Source of the DNA: an uncultured Winogradskyella sp.
GTDB taxonomy: Bacteria; Bacteroidota; Bacteroidia; Flavobacteriales; Flavobacteriaceae
Length of the DNA: 64,000 nt
Assembly (NCBI RefSeq): GCF_947496485.1
Contig: NZ_CANMCZ010000002.1
Span: forward strand, 434,001-498,000
Reading direction: 5' to 3'
Part shown: positions 10,087-18,502 of the stretch, piece by piece
How positions within the stretch are numbered: position 1 is the stretch's first letter
Layout of the letters: every line of letters begins with the position of its first letter
The notes under the pieces: generated by a model
What the model saw: the letters and a program-made list of their open reading frames with translations, nothing else
Databases searched by the model: none
Told to the model about the DNA's origin: nothing
Program-made: the position numbers and the translations under genes

Positions 10087-10105
10087 TATTAGAACAGTTC
10101 TAATA
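10087..10105. other. Perfect 19-base palindrome
   Basis: TATTAGAAC-A-GTTCTAATA is a perfect inverted repeat around a single central base. It could be a protein-binding site or a tight hairpin. It sits ~350 bases from the nearest gene end, so it is not obviously an operator for either neighbour. The rest of this part of the gap contains repeated TATGTAAAATAGAA words. Confidence 0.5.
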
Positions 10106-10396
10106 AACTGCATTAATATTATGTAAAATAGAACTAGTAATTGTATTTTATAAATTGATACTCAATCAATTTCCAAAACAGTATGTAAAATAGAATTTGA
10201 ATCTTTAGAACTCACCAAGTTTTAGGTGATATCTTTTTTTCTTGTTAAAAAAAGAAACAAAAAAAACAAGACTGCATATAATTTTGGAAACAATTACGGC
10301 TCGTTACGCTACATTTTAGGAAACTTCAGAACTTGTTAAGATTGCTTTGAAATCCTATTTAAAATTATAATTCTTAAGAATATGCATTATTAACTC

Positions 10397-10451
10397 CCTA
10401 AAATCTTACGCTCCACTCACCTATTGTTTTAGCCAAAATTTTATGAGGTCG
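10397..10451 (+). repeat. Repeat segment B, copy 1
   Basis: CACCTATTGTTTT followed by CAAAATTTTATGAGG recurs at 18409-18443. Both copies are preceded by CTAAAAT...TACGCTC and lie just beyond the 3' end of a leftward gene. It therefore appears to be the right-hand end segment of the same compound intergenic repeat. Confidence 0.6.
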
Positions 10452-11324
10452 TTAAGCTTCTGGTTGATTTTGAAGTATTTCAATTTCTGATAATGCACTT
10501 GCAACATCTTGCGAATAAATTGTATTTTGAGAAGTTCCATTCCCAATGAATTCAAAGTTTAGTAAAATTGAGTACATCTTTCGTCTACCATTCCCTCCGT
10601 AGACATAAAACTCATGCTTTACTAATTTAAAATAGGTATTAGAAGAATTTCTAAATATTAGTTTAGTAAGTCCTATTATAGATAAATTATCATAATTTAA
10701 TTCCTCTAACTCATAGTTTTCTAAAAATCTATCTCTAAAACTTGTTGCACTAGGATCTTCTAAATTGTTAGCAATTGTTTGACGAAGTAATGCTTTGTAA
10801 TCTGCAGTATCTTCAGTTTCCGTTTCTGGCCAAGTTATAAACAAAGAAAAATTTTGGGTATGATAAGCTTGAAACTTAAAAATTAAATCTATTTTTTCTT
10901 GAATTGGGACTTTGTTTAAAGATAAATTTCCATCATAATCGAGATTAATTGCATTTACTGGAAACACTCCTTGATTTCCACTCATAATTCTGTGATGATT
11001 AATTCTTAAATATGCACCAATTTCTGTAGTTTCCACAACAGCACCAATCAATTTTGTGCGTAGTTTCATGAATATAGTTGTATTCTTCTCAAAACAAATA
11101 ACCTTTCCTTTTGTAATATTAAAACCACCTGTTTCTGTTTCTTCCCAATCTATTAATCCGGTTTCCTTAAATAATATTAAATCCTGCATCTCCTCTGCAG
11201 GAAATGTAATTATTCCTAACTCCTCATTTTCTGTTAAAACGTCTTGAATAAATTCTACCCATTTATTTCTTATGAAATTTTTATGAGCTGAATTATGCAG
11301 ATAATCTTGAATAATTTCACTCAT
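10452..11324 (-). CDS. Hypothetical protein, last gene of GHKL/methyltransferase locus
   Basis: I do not recognise a domain in these 290 residues. The protein is soluble, acidic and of mixed alpha/beta composition, with no signal peptide. Its start overlaps the end of the GHKL ATPase gene by eight bases, so the two are very likely translationally coupled and probably act as a pair. The segment IHNSAHKNFIRNKW-like N-terminus is basic, while the middle (FSLFITWPETETEDTADYKA) is acidic. Position as the closing gene of a methyltransferase-DGQHR-HEPN-like-ATPase operon suggests a structural or effector subunit, but no sequence motif proves it. Confidence 0.72.
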   Translation of the reverse strand: MSEIIQDYLHNSAHKNFIRNKWVEFIQDVLTENEELGIITFPAEEMQDLILFKETGLIDWEETETGGFNITKGKVICFEKNTTIFMKLRTKLIGAVVETTEIGAYLRINHHRIMSGNQGVFPVNAINLDYDGNLSLNKVPIQEKIDLIFKFQAYHTQNFSLFITWPETETEDTADYKALLRQTIANNLEDPSATSFRDRFLENYELEELNYDNLSIIGLTKLIFRNSSNTYFKLVKHEFYVYGGNGRRKMYSILLNFEFIGNGTSQNTIYSQDVASALSEIEILQNQPEA

Positions 11325-12975
11325 CTATCTCTTTCCAAATATTAATTTTTTTGTAAAATAAATCTCTTAATTTTTGTACATCACCTTCGGATTCTGCAAG
11401 AGAAGATTCAAATATTAAAAAAACACTTTCTAAGTAATCCCAATCCTTCTTTTTAAATTTTTTTGCAATTGACTGATTAACTTCAACTACTGTATTACTT
11501 TTTGTATTTTTTATTATCTTAATAGGAGATTCAACCCTTAAATCACCAGCTGTAACTTTATCTTCCTTGGTTTTTTTCGATACAGTTTTTGTTTTAAACT
11601 CTACTTTTTTTGTACTTAGAATTTTTCTGTCTTCTTTTTTCTTTTCTTCTTTCTTAGTATGATCTCTATCAGATTTTGCGTCTTGGTATAACTCTAATGT
11701 CTTTTTGAATACAATATCGTTTAAATATTTATGCAAAAAATTTTGTAAAGCCAGATAGTGTGGATGAGTAACTCTGAACGACTTCCGGTCAATATTCATT
11801 GCATCTTCTAATCCTTTCTCTATATATATTTCACCAGAAATCCAACTTCTAAATATCATATTTGTATAATATGGGTATTTCATAAAAGAATCATCAAAAC
11901 CATATTGTTCAGCAATAGGCACTTTTTTGATTTTTATTGAAATACCATTTAGTTCGACAGGAAATATAATACCCTTGTTAATATAAAAATATCCTTTTAA
12001 AATAATATCTTCTTCATCCTTTGTCTTAATTTTTTCTTTAAATGAAATACCTTCAAACACATTATCGTTATCTTCAAAGTAAATAGGCTTTTTTAGATAC
12101 ATACCATCTAAATCGACCTTAAAATCTAACAACTTATGTTCATTAATTATATTTGAAATTACTGGATTGCTGTAGCCTAAAATTGGTCCACCTTCTATAT
12201 ATTCAACCGGAATATATGAAGCTAAATCTATAATAAATTTAACATATGCATTGTCTTGGCTGAAAGATTTCAATTTCTTTTTTGTATGAAAAAGCATTAA
12301 ATCTTTCATACTTTTAAAAAATGTGTTGTCTTTGTTTTTTAGAAAAGAAGAGAGATATTGTTGATCATTCAATATGTCCTTTACCGAATCCTTTAATCCT
12401 ACTAATCTTATTATTGTGTAGTGTGCTTTCTCATCTTCTTCTTCATTAATTAAGCTGTATTCACCTTTAATTATTCCATTATCCTCATCTTCATCATCCT
12501 CATCAACACTTATTTTAATTTCTTCCTCAAAGTATTCTTTAAAATTAATATTAGCTGTAAATCGTCTAGCTTCCCCCATTTTTGAAGAAATAATTTCTAA
12601 CTCGTGGCAAATTTCATTTACAGCTATAAAGCCTATTCCTATTTTACCAATTAATGGACGATTTAATAATTCAGATGTTTCTGAATCTTTTCTTTTTGTA
12701 GAATGGCTAATCCAGGCAAATTTCTTGTCAAAGTCAATAGCATTCATTCCTTTGCCATCATCTATGATTGTAATTGTATCATTTACAGGTTTAACTCTAA
12801 TGATCACATTCTTTGCATCAGCGTCATAAGAATTATTTACCAATTCTTTAATACAACTAGCTGGGGAACTATAAATACCAGAACTCAAATCATTAATAAT
12901 TTGAGTATGAACTTTAATATTACCCTTTTGGAGTTTATTGAGTTCTAAATCTATTTCATTGGTACTTTTAGTCAT
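11317..12975 (-). CDS. GHKL (Hsp90/MutL/MORC-like) ATPase
   Basis: The N-terminal ~180 residues have the full GHKL ATP-binding set: CIKELVNNSYDADA (N-box, E44/N48/D52), IDDGKGM (71-77) and LIGKIGIGFIAV (108-119). An acidic run DEDDEDED follows near 155, then a transducer-like region including FRVTHPHY. The C-terminal third has a Lys-rich linker and ends in a domain beginning IAKKFKKKDWDYLESVF (503-519), which closely resembles residues 128-144 of the neighbouring 430-residue protein. MORC/MutL-like ATPases are known in prokaryotic restriction-modification-type operons (paraMORC group), fitting its place beside a DNA methyltransferase. ATP-driven dimer clamping on DNA is the expected role for the family; the specific function here is inferred. 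Confidence 0.85.
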   Translation of the reverse strand: MTKSTNEIDLELNKLQKGNIKVHTQIINDLSSGIYSSPASCIKELVNNSYDADAKNVIIRVKPVNDTITIIDDGKGMNAIDFDKKFAWISHSTKRKDSETSELLNRPLIGKIGIGFIAVNEICHELEIISSKMGEARRFTANINFKEYFEEEIKISVDEDDEDEDNGIIKGEYSLINEEEDEKAHYTIIRLVGLKDSVKDILNDQQYLSSFLKNKDNTFFKSMKDLMLFHTKKKLKSFSQDNAYVKFIIDLASYIPVEYIEGGPILGYSNPVISNIINEHKLLDFKVDLDGMYLKKPIYFEDNDNVFEGISFKEKIKTKDEEDIILKGYFYINKGIIFPVELNGISIKIKKVPIAEQYGFDDSFMKYPYYTNMIFRSWISGEIYIEKGLEDAMNIDRKSFRVTHPHYLALQNFLHKYLNDIVFKKTLELYQDAKSDRDHTKKEEKKKEDRKILSTKKVEFKTKTVSKKTKEDKVTAGDLRVESPIKIIKNTKSNTVVEVNQSIAKKFKKKDWDYLESVFLIFESSLAESEGDVQKLRDLFYKKINIWKEIDE

Positions 12976-13113
12976 TATTAGAATATCTAGTACTTTTTCA
13001 ACTTAAAGTGAAAGTCTAATTTAGTCATTTTTTTTAACTAAATAATTCATCATATAAATTGCGTCCGATTAGATAGTATTAAGTCAATAAATCTGCAAAG
13101 CATAATAATTAAT

Positions 13114-14406
13114 TTAGAAATTAGAAACATACATAGGATGTCTATCATAATCATATAGAAATTCATGAAGTAGTCTTTCTTCTTTTTGCAAATTATTGGT
13201 CAATTTTGATAAATCTTTAACCAATACAATACCCATCCTAAGTATCGCTAATGATAATGTTAGTGAGAAATCGCTTTTTAGTTCAAAATTATTTAATCCT
13301 TCATGTATATTGTCATATACGCCAAATTTCCTATCTATTCTATATTCGTGTAAATCATCAAATATCCACGAATTTCCCCAATAATGAATTGAATTTCTTT
13401 GCTGAGAAAAATTGCCAACATCTTGTTTTAAAATACTAGCCACAATTTCCTTATTCCAAGGATCAATTTTAAAAGATTTTAAAATTCTTTTAAATATTTC
13501 CCATGTTTCTCGATGTTTTACACCATAAGAGTATTCTATAATATCTAAACAAACTTCATTATCAGAAATTGATAGCCCGTTATTATTTACACCAAAAGAA
13601 TCAATGATATATGATTTCCCTTCATAATCAACAATTGAGATACCCATCAAACTAATTATTGATCTTGCAGCTAATAAAGCTCCTTGATATGAGCTTGATA
13701 AAGCCCAAGTTTTAAGACCTTGATGTGCATGTAATTCACCTGCACTAATGATATGAGAGGCTTTATTTAATAAAAACAAACCTTTCTTTACAGTGAGTGA
13801 TCTTATTTGCTTATTAAGTTTACCTTTTGTAACAATACTAACTGGCTTTCCTTCATTTAATAACTCCGCATTACTAAAACTAAGTTGTTTTATTAATTGT
13901 TCAAATCCGTATAACTCTGATATTTTTTCTTCCTCTTTTTGAATAGAAGAATCAATGAAAGGAATATGCTTAATCCATACTTCCCTTAATTTATTCCAAT
14001 CCCTCTTTTTTATTTTTTTAGCAATTTTTTCAAAAGATGATTTAGATTTCTTAACGCCTACAATTGATTCTGACTTTTTTATATTATTTGTTTCAGTTGC
14101 ATTGTTTTTATCTATTTTTTCTTTTAATTCTTCTTCTTTCTCAGATAAAATAGATTCATTTTTTTTTATTATGCTATTTATATCTTCTTCTTCGTCTTCT
14201 GTACAAGTTTTAATTAAGGATTTATAATCTTTAATTTCTACTTTAAGGCTATTAATTTGATTAACTAATATTACAATTGGTTTTAATATTGAATACTCTT
14301 TAAGTGTAACTGCATAAAGTCTAGTATCATTATATAAATTGGGATCTATAAATTTGTTATCAAGAACTTTATACCGATCTAAAAAATGCTGATATTCAAA
14401 TTCCAT
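13114..14406 (-). CDS. Coiled-coil protein with HEPN-like C-terminal domain
   Basis: Residues ~45-105 are a charged coiled coil (SEKEEELKEKIDK). Residues 128-144 (IAKKIKKRDWNKLREVW) match the C-terminal domain of the GHKL ATPase encoded next. The C-terminal half contains WALSSSYQGALLAARSIIS, typical of the first long helix of HEPN domains, and later QQRNSIHYWGN, which resembles the HEPN RNxxxH nuclease motif but is one residue short between Arg and His. HEPN proteins are common RNases in defence and toxin systems. The resemblance is by eye, so the domain call is tentative and catalysis is uncertain. The gene starts 13 bases after the DGQHR gene and is 138 bases before the ATPase. Confidence 0.7.
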   Translation of the reverse strand: MEFEYQHFLDRYKVLDNKFIDPNLYNDTRLYAVTLKEYSILKPIVILVNQINSLKVEIKDYKSLIKTCTEDEEEDINSIIKKNESILSEKEEELKEKIDKNNATETNNIKKSESIVGVKKSKSSFEKIAKKIKKRDWNKLREVWIKHIPFIDSSIQKEEEKISELYGFEQLIKQLSFSNAELLNEGKPVSIVTKGKLNKQIRSLTVKKGLFLLNKASHIISAGELHAHQGLKTWALSSSYQGALLAARSIISLMGISIVDYEGKSYIIDSFGVNNNGLSISDNEVCLDIIEYSYGVKHRETWEIFKRILKSFKIDPWNKEIVASILKQDVGNFSQQRNSIHYWGNSWIFDDLHEYRIDRKFGVYDNIHEGLNNFELKSDFSLTLSLAILRMGIVLVKDLSKLTNNLQKEERLLHEFLYDYDRHPMYVSNF

Positions 14407-14419
14407 AATGGTTTCCTAA

Positions 14420-15451
14420 TTAGATCAATTTTATACTTCCACTTCCATCTGTACTAATATCCATTAACCTAGCGTCTAAGGTAACTTTAAAATCATTACC
14501 TGCTTGAATTTCAGCAGCACTGCCTGAACCCAAATTTCTAAAATCATCAAAATCAAAATCTTCAACTACTTTTAAAATTTTATTTATATCCACTATCCTA
14601 AAAGCATTATGATTTTTCATAGTATAATCAAATACAGGGCCCAAAACATTGATCATAGCACCAAACCCAATTGTCATGAAAAAAATAGAATCAATTGGAT
14701 CACTTTCATTTGGATAAATTTGAAAAATAGATTTAAAATAATTATTTAAAATAAGATACTGCTCGTCAAAAGTATAAAGTCTAAACTTTCCTTTTTCTCT
14801 ATGTACGATAGGATGAATTTTTCTTATAAAATTTGTCAAAGAAACTTCTCCTTTTTTTGGTGAATTTACAATTGCGATTCTTCCATAAAATGGAGAGTCT
14901 TCGTCTTTTCTAAATTTTGTCGCTAAATCATATGCTCTTTCGGTAGCAATATCTTTTGCAGACATCTTTGGCGGTAAATAATTCAATAAATCATAAAGCA
15001 ATGATGTTGGGACACCTTTGCCTTCATTATTAATTGTTACGAACTGTCTTACTTGTTCTTTGATTGGTAGATTCAAAAAAGCAACTACAACCAACTCCAC
15101 ATCTTTTTTAGCTTCATTAGCACCAGCAAGTCTATGTTGTCCATCAATAACCCATCCTGATTTTTCATTTGGAATGATTATTTCAGAACTATCAGCAGAT
15201 AATTTTACTTTATCATCAAATGAAATTAAAATATTATTAGGTATAACATTACCATTATCAAAATAATCAGCAATAGATTTTGTTCTAGAAGGAGATAGAA
15301 CTCTTTGATAACCAATCTCTTTATCTGGATCTCTTTTAGCAATTTGAACCACTTTCCATAATTCCTTTGCACTTATTTTAAAACATACTAGTTGAGCTCC
15401 ATTTTGATTAGCAATTATACATTTGTAATTCTGTTTAGCTTTTGCACTCAT
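14420..15451 (-). CDS. DGQHR-motif (DndB-like) protein
   Basis: Residues 101-107 read VIDGQHR, the defining motif of the DGQHR family, which includes DndB, the regulator of DNA phosphorothioation operons. The preceding GYQRVLSPSRTKSIADYF is also typical of the family. Residues around FVTINNEGKGVPTSLLYDLL match the usual follow-on region. Many DGQHR proteins occur in DNA-modification or defence loci. There are no dnd sulfur-transfer genes here, so a phosphorothioate role is not supported. The gene sits 42 bases after the methyltransferase and 13 before the coiled-coil/HEPN-like gene, in a clear operon. Confidence 0.85.
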   Translation of the reverse strand: MSAKAKQNYKCIIANQNGAQLVCFKISAKELWKVVQIAKRDPDKEIGYQRVLSPSRTKSIADYFDNGNVIPNNILISFDDKVKLSADSSEIIIPNEKSGWVIDGQHRLAGANEAKKDVELVVVAFLNLPIKEQVRQFVTINNEGKGVPTSLLYDLLNYLPPKMSAKDIATERAYDLATKFRKDEDSPFYGRIAIVNSPKKGEVSLTNFIRKIHPIVHREKGKFRLYTFDEQYLILNNYFKSIFQIYPNESDPIDSIFFMTIGFGAMINVLGPVFDYTMKNHNAFRIVDINKILKVVEDFDFDDFRNLGSGSAAEIQAGNDFKVTLDARLMDISTDGSGSIKLI

Positions 15452-15493
15452 GGCTTATTTTATCTTTAGGTGTCTTCTTATTTATTTTATATA

Positions 15494-16774
15494 TTATTCG
15501 TAATCTTTTTCATTTAAATCAACCTTTATATTACTAATTATAATGGCTGTTGATGGCGATCCACTAAAGTTGCCTTTTTCTATTTTTTCAGAAAATTTAT
15601 GTGATCTCTTTTCTGTATAAATGTACACATATTTTTGCTTAACTCTTGATAAAAATGATTCGTAATTATCTGATATATAAAATATTGGCTCAATACCAAA
15701 ATTTGACAAAGGCTTTTTTCTAATTATTTCATTAATTAATTTTTGTATCGTAATTGAACTTTCCGAAGTTAGGTTTAGTATGTTGTATTCTGCTACAACT
15801 AGTGCATTTTTCTTAGTAGTTTTCCGTCTAGTTATAGTAGTACTTATTCTTATTTCTTTTATCCCATTATTCTTAGATAAATTCTTGTAGAGTAACCTAG
15901 CGTATTTAAGTACACGCAAATCAATAATCAACTTTTCAAATGCTTCTTGCTCAAATGTGTTTTTTTTAGAAAATAAAAAATCTTTTTTATTTTCCTTAAG
16001 TGTTTTCTTTTGATATTTTTTGAACATTTTAATATATTCCTTGTTCAATTCGAACCCAATATATTTTCTATTCATACTTTCTGCTTTGGCAAGAACTGCA
16101 CCAGATCCTGAGAAGCAATCTAATACAATGTCAGTCTCATTTGTAGTAATTTTTAGTATTTGTTCAATTAAGCCTTCAGGCAATGGGCAAAAATGATCAA
16201 TATATCCACTTCCCCAGGAACCTTGGACTGGAATTCCAAATTCCCAAATTGAGTCAGGACTTTTTCCTTTTGGATTATATCTTTCAGGATATTTAACCCA
16301 CCATCGCTTTAAAGATTTAAAATCCCTTACTCTATCTATATAAAAATTGAATGATTCGGATTTTGAAAATACGAGAATATATTCAAAAATACTCCTCATT
16401 TGTCCTGTGTTAGACCATGGCAGAGTTCTATCCTTTTTCCAAATAATTACTTCTTGCAGTTTCCAACCTACTTCTTTTATTTTACTAGAAAAATCGAATG
16501 GTAGTGGCACTACTTCACCATTCCTTTTATATGAATCTATTACAACCCATAGAGTTCCATCATCTTTTGTTATATCAAAAACGTTTTTAAAAACCTTCTT
16601 TAAATCTTCTAAATACTCATCATATTCTTGACCATATCCTATTTGAAGCTCAGAATCATAATCTTTCATGTCAAAATATGGAGGTGATGTGATTGTAACA
16701 TCTACTACTTTGTCCTTAACTACTTTATTTATTAGTCTAGAGTCTAGGTTGTGTACTTTAAATATATTTTTCAT
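15494..16774 (-). CDS. Site-specific DNA methyltransferase (TSPPY type)
   Basis: The catalytic motif TSPPY is at residues 29-33 and the SAM-binding motif DIVLDCFSGSGAVL at about 216-229, giving the permuted (catalytic-first) beta-class order used by N4-cytosine and N6-adenine methyltransferases. SPPY is most common in N4-cytosine enzymes, but the target base cannot be fixed from this. About 150 residues after the core form an extra C-terminal domain (IRISTTITRRKTTKKNALVV onward) that may recognise the target or bind partners. It is the first gene of the leftward operon and presumably marks self DNA or makes the modification the other proteins read. No adjacent classical restriction endonuclease was seen. 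Confidence 0.9.
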   Translation of the reverse strand: MKNIFKVHNLDSRLINKVVKDKVVDVTITSPPYFDMKDYDSELQIGYGQEYDEYLEDLKKVFKNVFDITKDDGTLWVVIDSYKRNGEVVPLPFDFSSKIKEVGWKLQEVIIWKKDRTLPWSNTGQMRSIFEYILVFSKSESFNFYIDRVRDFKSLKRWWVKYPERYNPKGKSPDSIWEFGIPVQGSWGSGYIDHFCPLPEGLIEQILKITTNETDIVLDCFSGSGAVLAKAESMNRKYIGFELNKEYIKMFKKYQKKTLKENKKDFLFSKKNTFEQEAFEKLIIDLRVLKYARLLYKNLSKNNGIKEIRISTTITRRKTTKKNALVVAEYNILNLTSESSITIQKLINEIIRKKPLSNFGIEPIFYISDNYESFLSRVKQKYVYIYTEKRSHKFSEKIEKGNFSGSPSTAIIISNIKVDLNEKDYE

Positions 16775-16837
16775 TAAATAAAAATGCCACCAATAATGAT
16801 GACAATTGCTAAATTTACTTTCTTTACCAAATCACTT

Positions 16838-16845
16838 CAAATATA
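16838..16845 (-). promoter_or_regulatory. Probable -7 element for methyltransferase operon
   Basis: Read on the minus strand, TATATTTG matches the Bacteroidetes TAnnTTTG consensus and lies ~63 bases upstream of the methyltransferase start. A matching -33 TTG is not clear at the expected distance, so this is a partial match. Confidence 0.4.
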
Positions 16846-16917
16846 CAAAAGGAATTTAATAATAAATTGACATATTAAAGAGTCTTTCTTTTATTTAAAT
16901 AATCACTATAAGAGTAA

Positions 16918-17640
16918 ATGGAATTTAATCCACACATAAGCAAATCAAAACCAGTACTAAAAGAATCTAGAATAATTCTAGGTAGTTTTCCGACTTGGTC
17001 ACTAAGCTATTCAGAGTTGAATCAAACAAATGAAAGCAAGGAGATTATAAGAACAAAAAACAATGATTTACAATTCTTCTTTGGAAGTTCAATTAATTTA
17101 TTTTGGGATTGGTATTCTACATATATTGACAATAAAGTCTCATCTAAAGATATTAATTCGATTCAGAAGAGCTTAAAATCAAAAGAGATAGGAATTACAG
17201 ATTTAATAATTAGCTGTGAGCGAAAAGGTGTTTCCTCTTTGGATAAACATTTAACCAAAAGAACATATAATCATGATTTTTTTCAGCATCCCAAAAAAGG
17301 AGAGTGTTTAAAAATTTTGTGTACTTCAAAAGGATTAATGAATGAGATGTTATTAAATAATAAGTTTTTTAAAATTCATCCTGAATTAAAAATTAATCAA
17401 AAAAACTCTTTTGAATTACAAAAAAGAATAATTAGAAAGACTAATGGTAATTCAAATAATGTCAAAAACCCGTTTTGCAAATCAATAGAAACCGAGTTTG
17501 GTGGTATAATTGAATGTATTTCAATACCTTCTCCTGGAAGTCCATACAGAAAGTTAGTAGATTTTGGTTTTGATTCAGAAAACTCAAATAAATTTTTAGA
17601 CAATTATTTAAACGTAGTTTTTGATTGGTTTATAAGTTAA
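16918..17640 (+). CDS. UDG-superfamily DNA glycosylase-like protein (family 6-like)
   Basis: The N-terminal IILGSFPTWSLS (19-30) and FFFGSSINLFWDW (53-65) match the pattern of family 6 enzymes (hypoxanthine-DNA glycosylase; typically ILGSFPS and YYxxxxNxFW). IGITDLIISCERKG matches the following conserved strand, and IPSPGSPYR near residue 210 occupies the place of the second active-site loop. These proteins excise altered bases from DNA. The gene is divergent from the methyltransferase operon with a 143-base gap. A glycosylase next to DNA-modification genes could be a restriction effector acting by base excision, as shown for the antiviral glycosylase Brig1, but no target can be predicted here. 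Ordinary base-excision repair remains possible. Confidence 0.7.
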   Translation: MEFNPHISKSKPVLKESRIILGSFPTWSLSYSELNQTNESKEIIRTKNNDLQFFFGSSINLFWDWYSTYIDNKVSSKDINSIQKSLKSKEIGITDLIISCERKGVSSLDKHLTKRTYNHDFFQHPKKGECLKILCTSKGLMNEMLLNNKFFKIHPELKINQKNSFELQKRIIRKTNGNSNNVKNPFCKSIETEFGGIIECISIPSPGSPYRKLVDFGFDSENSNKFLDNYLNVVFDWFIS

Positions 17641-17649
17641 AAGTCTAAA

Positions 17650-17946
17650 TCAGATAACTTTATTAATCTTAACTTTAATCTCTTCTAAAGGAACAACAAT
17701 ATCCTCTCTGTTTTTATTACCCTGAGCAACAGTTAATCCTTTGTACTCATATTTTTTTAAGAATGTAATATTTTCATTTATTACAGTTAGAATATTCTTC
17801 AACTCAGAATTGTTGAAGTCATTTTCTTCTGAAAGTTTTCCTGTAACATCAACTATTGGATCACTCGAAGAAAAATTTCCTTCTCTACCTCGATATTCTC
17901 TTATTGCATTTAGTAGAACTCTAGTTTCAATTTTATCAAATTTCAT
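17650..17946 (-). CDS. Small hypothetical protein, 98 aa
   Basis: Convergent with the glycosylase-like gene, with nine bases between the two stops. No family recognised. The protein is charged, probably helical at its N-terminus (FDKIETRVLLNAIREYRG), with a beta-rich end. It has no signal peptide or membrane segment. The convergent layout argues against an operon with the glycosylase. The reading frame is uninterrupted and has lysine/glutamate-rich codon use like its neighbours, so I treat it as real but with moderate confidence. Confidence 0.55.
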   Translation of the reverse strand: MKFDKIETRVLLNAIREYRGREGNFSSSDPIVDVTGKLSEENDFNNSELKNILTVINENITFLKKYEYKGLTVAQGNKNREDIVVPLEEIKVKINKVI

Positions 17947-18000
17947 AACATAGATTTTAAATTAATAACATTGCTATTAACGTAAAGATAATATAATTCC

Positions 18001-18354
18001 ATTCCACACACATTTTCCTCCACTACTCCGCCCTTTCAGAAAAAGAGTGTTCCATTAACAGAGTAGACAAAAATTAGAATAGAAAAAAATAAAGAAAAGT
18101 AATATTTAACATGCGCTTTTAACCAAAGCCCATGTTGTACATAACGCAAGTACATTATAGGACACTTTTAATATTTGATTATCCAGTGGATGATTAAATA
18201 TTAAAACGATTAGAAGTTCTTATAAACATATAACTTATAATTTGTTTTAAAATGAAAACATCCTCAGGATCTTCTCATTTTAAAAGTATGTAAAATATCC
18301 CAGAAGCTTTATAATTCCATTAGAATATGCAGTACTTGGGCATTAAACTAGAAA
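18001..18354 (+). repeat. Intergenic repeat copy R2 with two large hairpins
   Basis: This is a full unit running from ATTCCACACACATTTTCC to GGGCATTAAACTAGAAA. It contains hairpin 1 at 18166-18206 (TTTTAATATTTGATTATCCA around a central G, 20-base arms, both imperfect pairs being G-U type) and hairpin 2 at 18245-18285 (TTTTAAAATGAAAACATCCT arms, two mismatches). A smaller CAATCATCCTCAGGATAATTG hairpin follows at about 18360. It occupies most of the 556-base gap upstream of the 98-residue gene. No coding sequence is evident. Confidence 0.75.
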
Positions 18355-18389
18355 AGACAATCATCCTCAGGATAATTGCAATCGAATAG

Positions 18390-18448
18390 TCTAAAATATC
18401 TACGCTCATTTCACCTATTGTTTTCAACAAAATTTTATGAGGCCGAGC
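18390..18448 (+). repeat. Repeat segment B, copy 2
   Basis: CTAAAATATCTACGCTC, then CACCTATTGTTTTCAACAAAATTTTATGAGG, matches the segment at 10397-10451. It lies ~55 bases beyond the stop of the leftward VOC-family gene, the same relative position as copy 1. Confidence 0.6.
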
Positions 18449-18502
18449 TAAACATTGAGATTCTATTTTACATAATAATTGATACTCAAGACTACTTGGT
18501 TA

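Noticed and set aside
14420-15451. DGQHR protein as part of a DNA phosphorothioation (dnd) system
   Set aside because: No dndA, dndC, dndD or dndE-like gene is in the window, so only the DGQHR similarity is claimed.
9639-18354. Repeats considered as a confirmed integron cassette array
   Set aside because: No integron integrase is present, the core bases do not match RYYYAAC/GTTRRRY well, and a core metabolic operon lies between copies. Kept only as a question in the findings.
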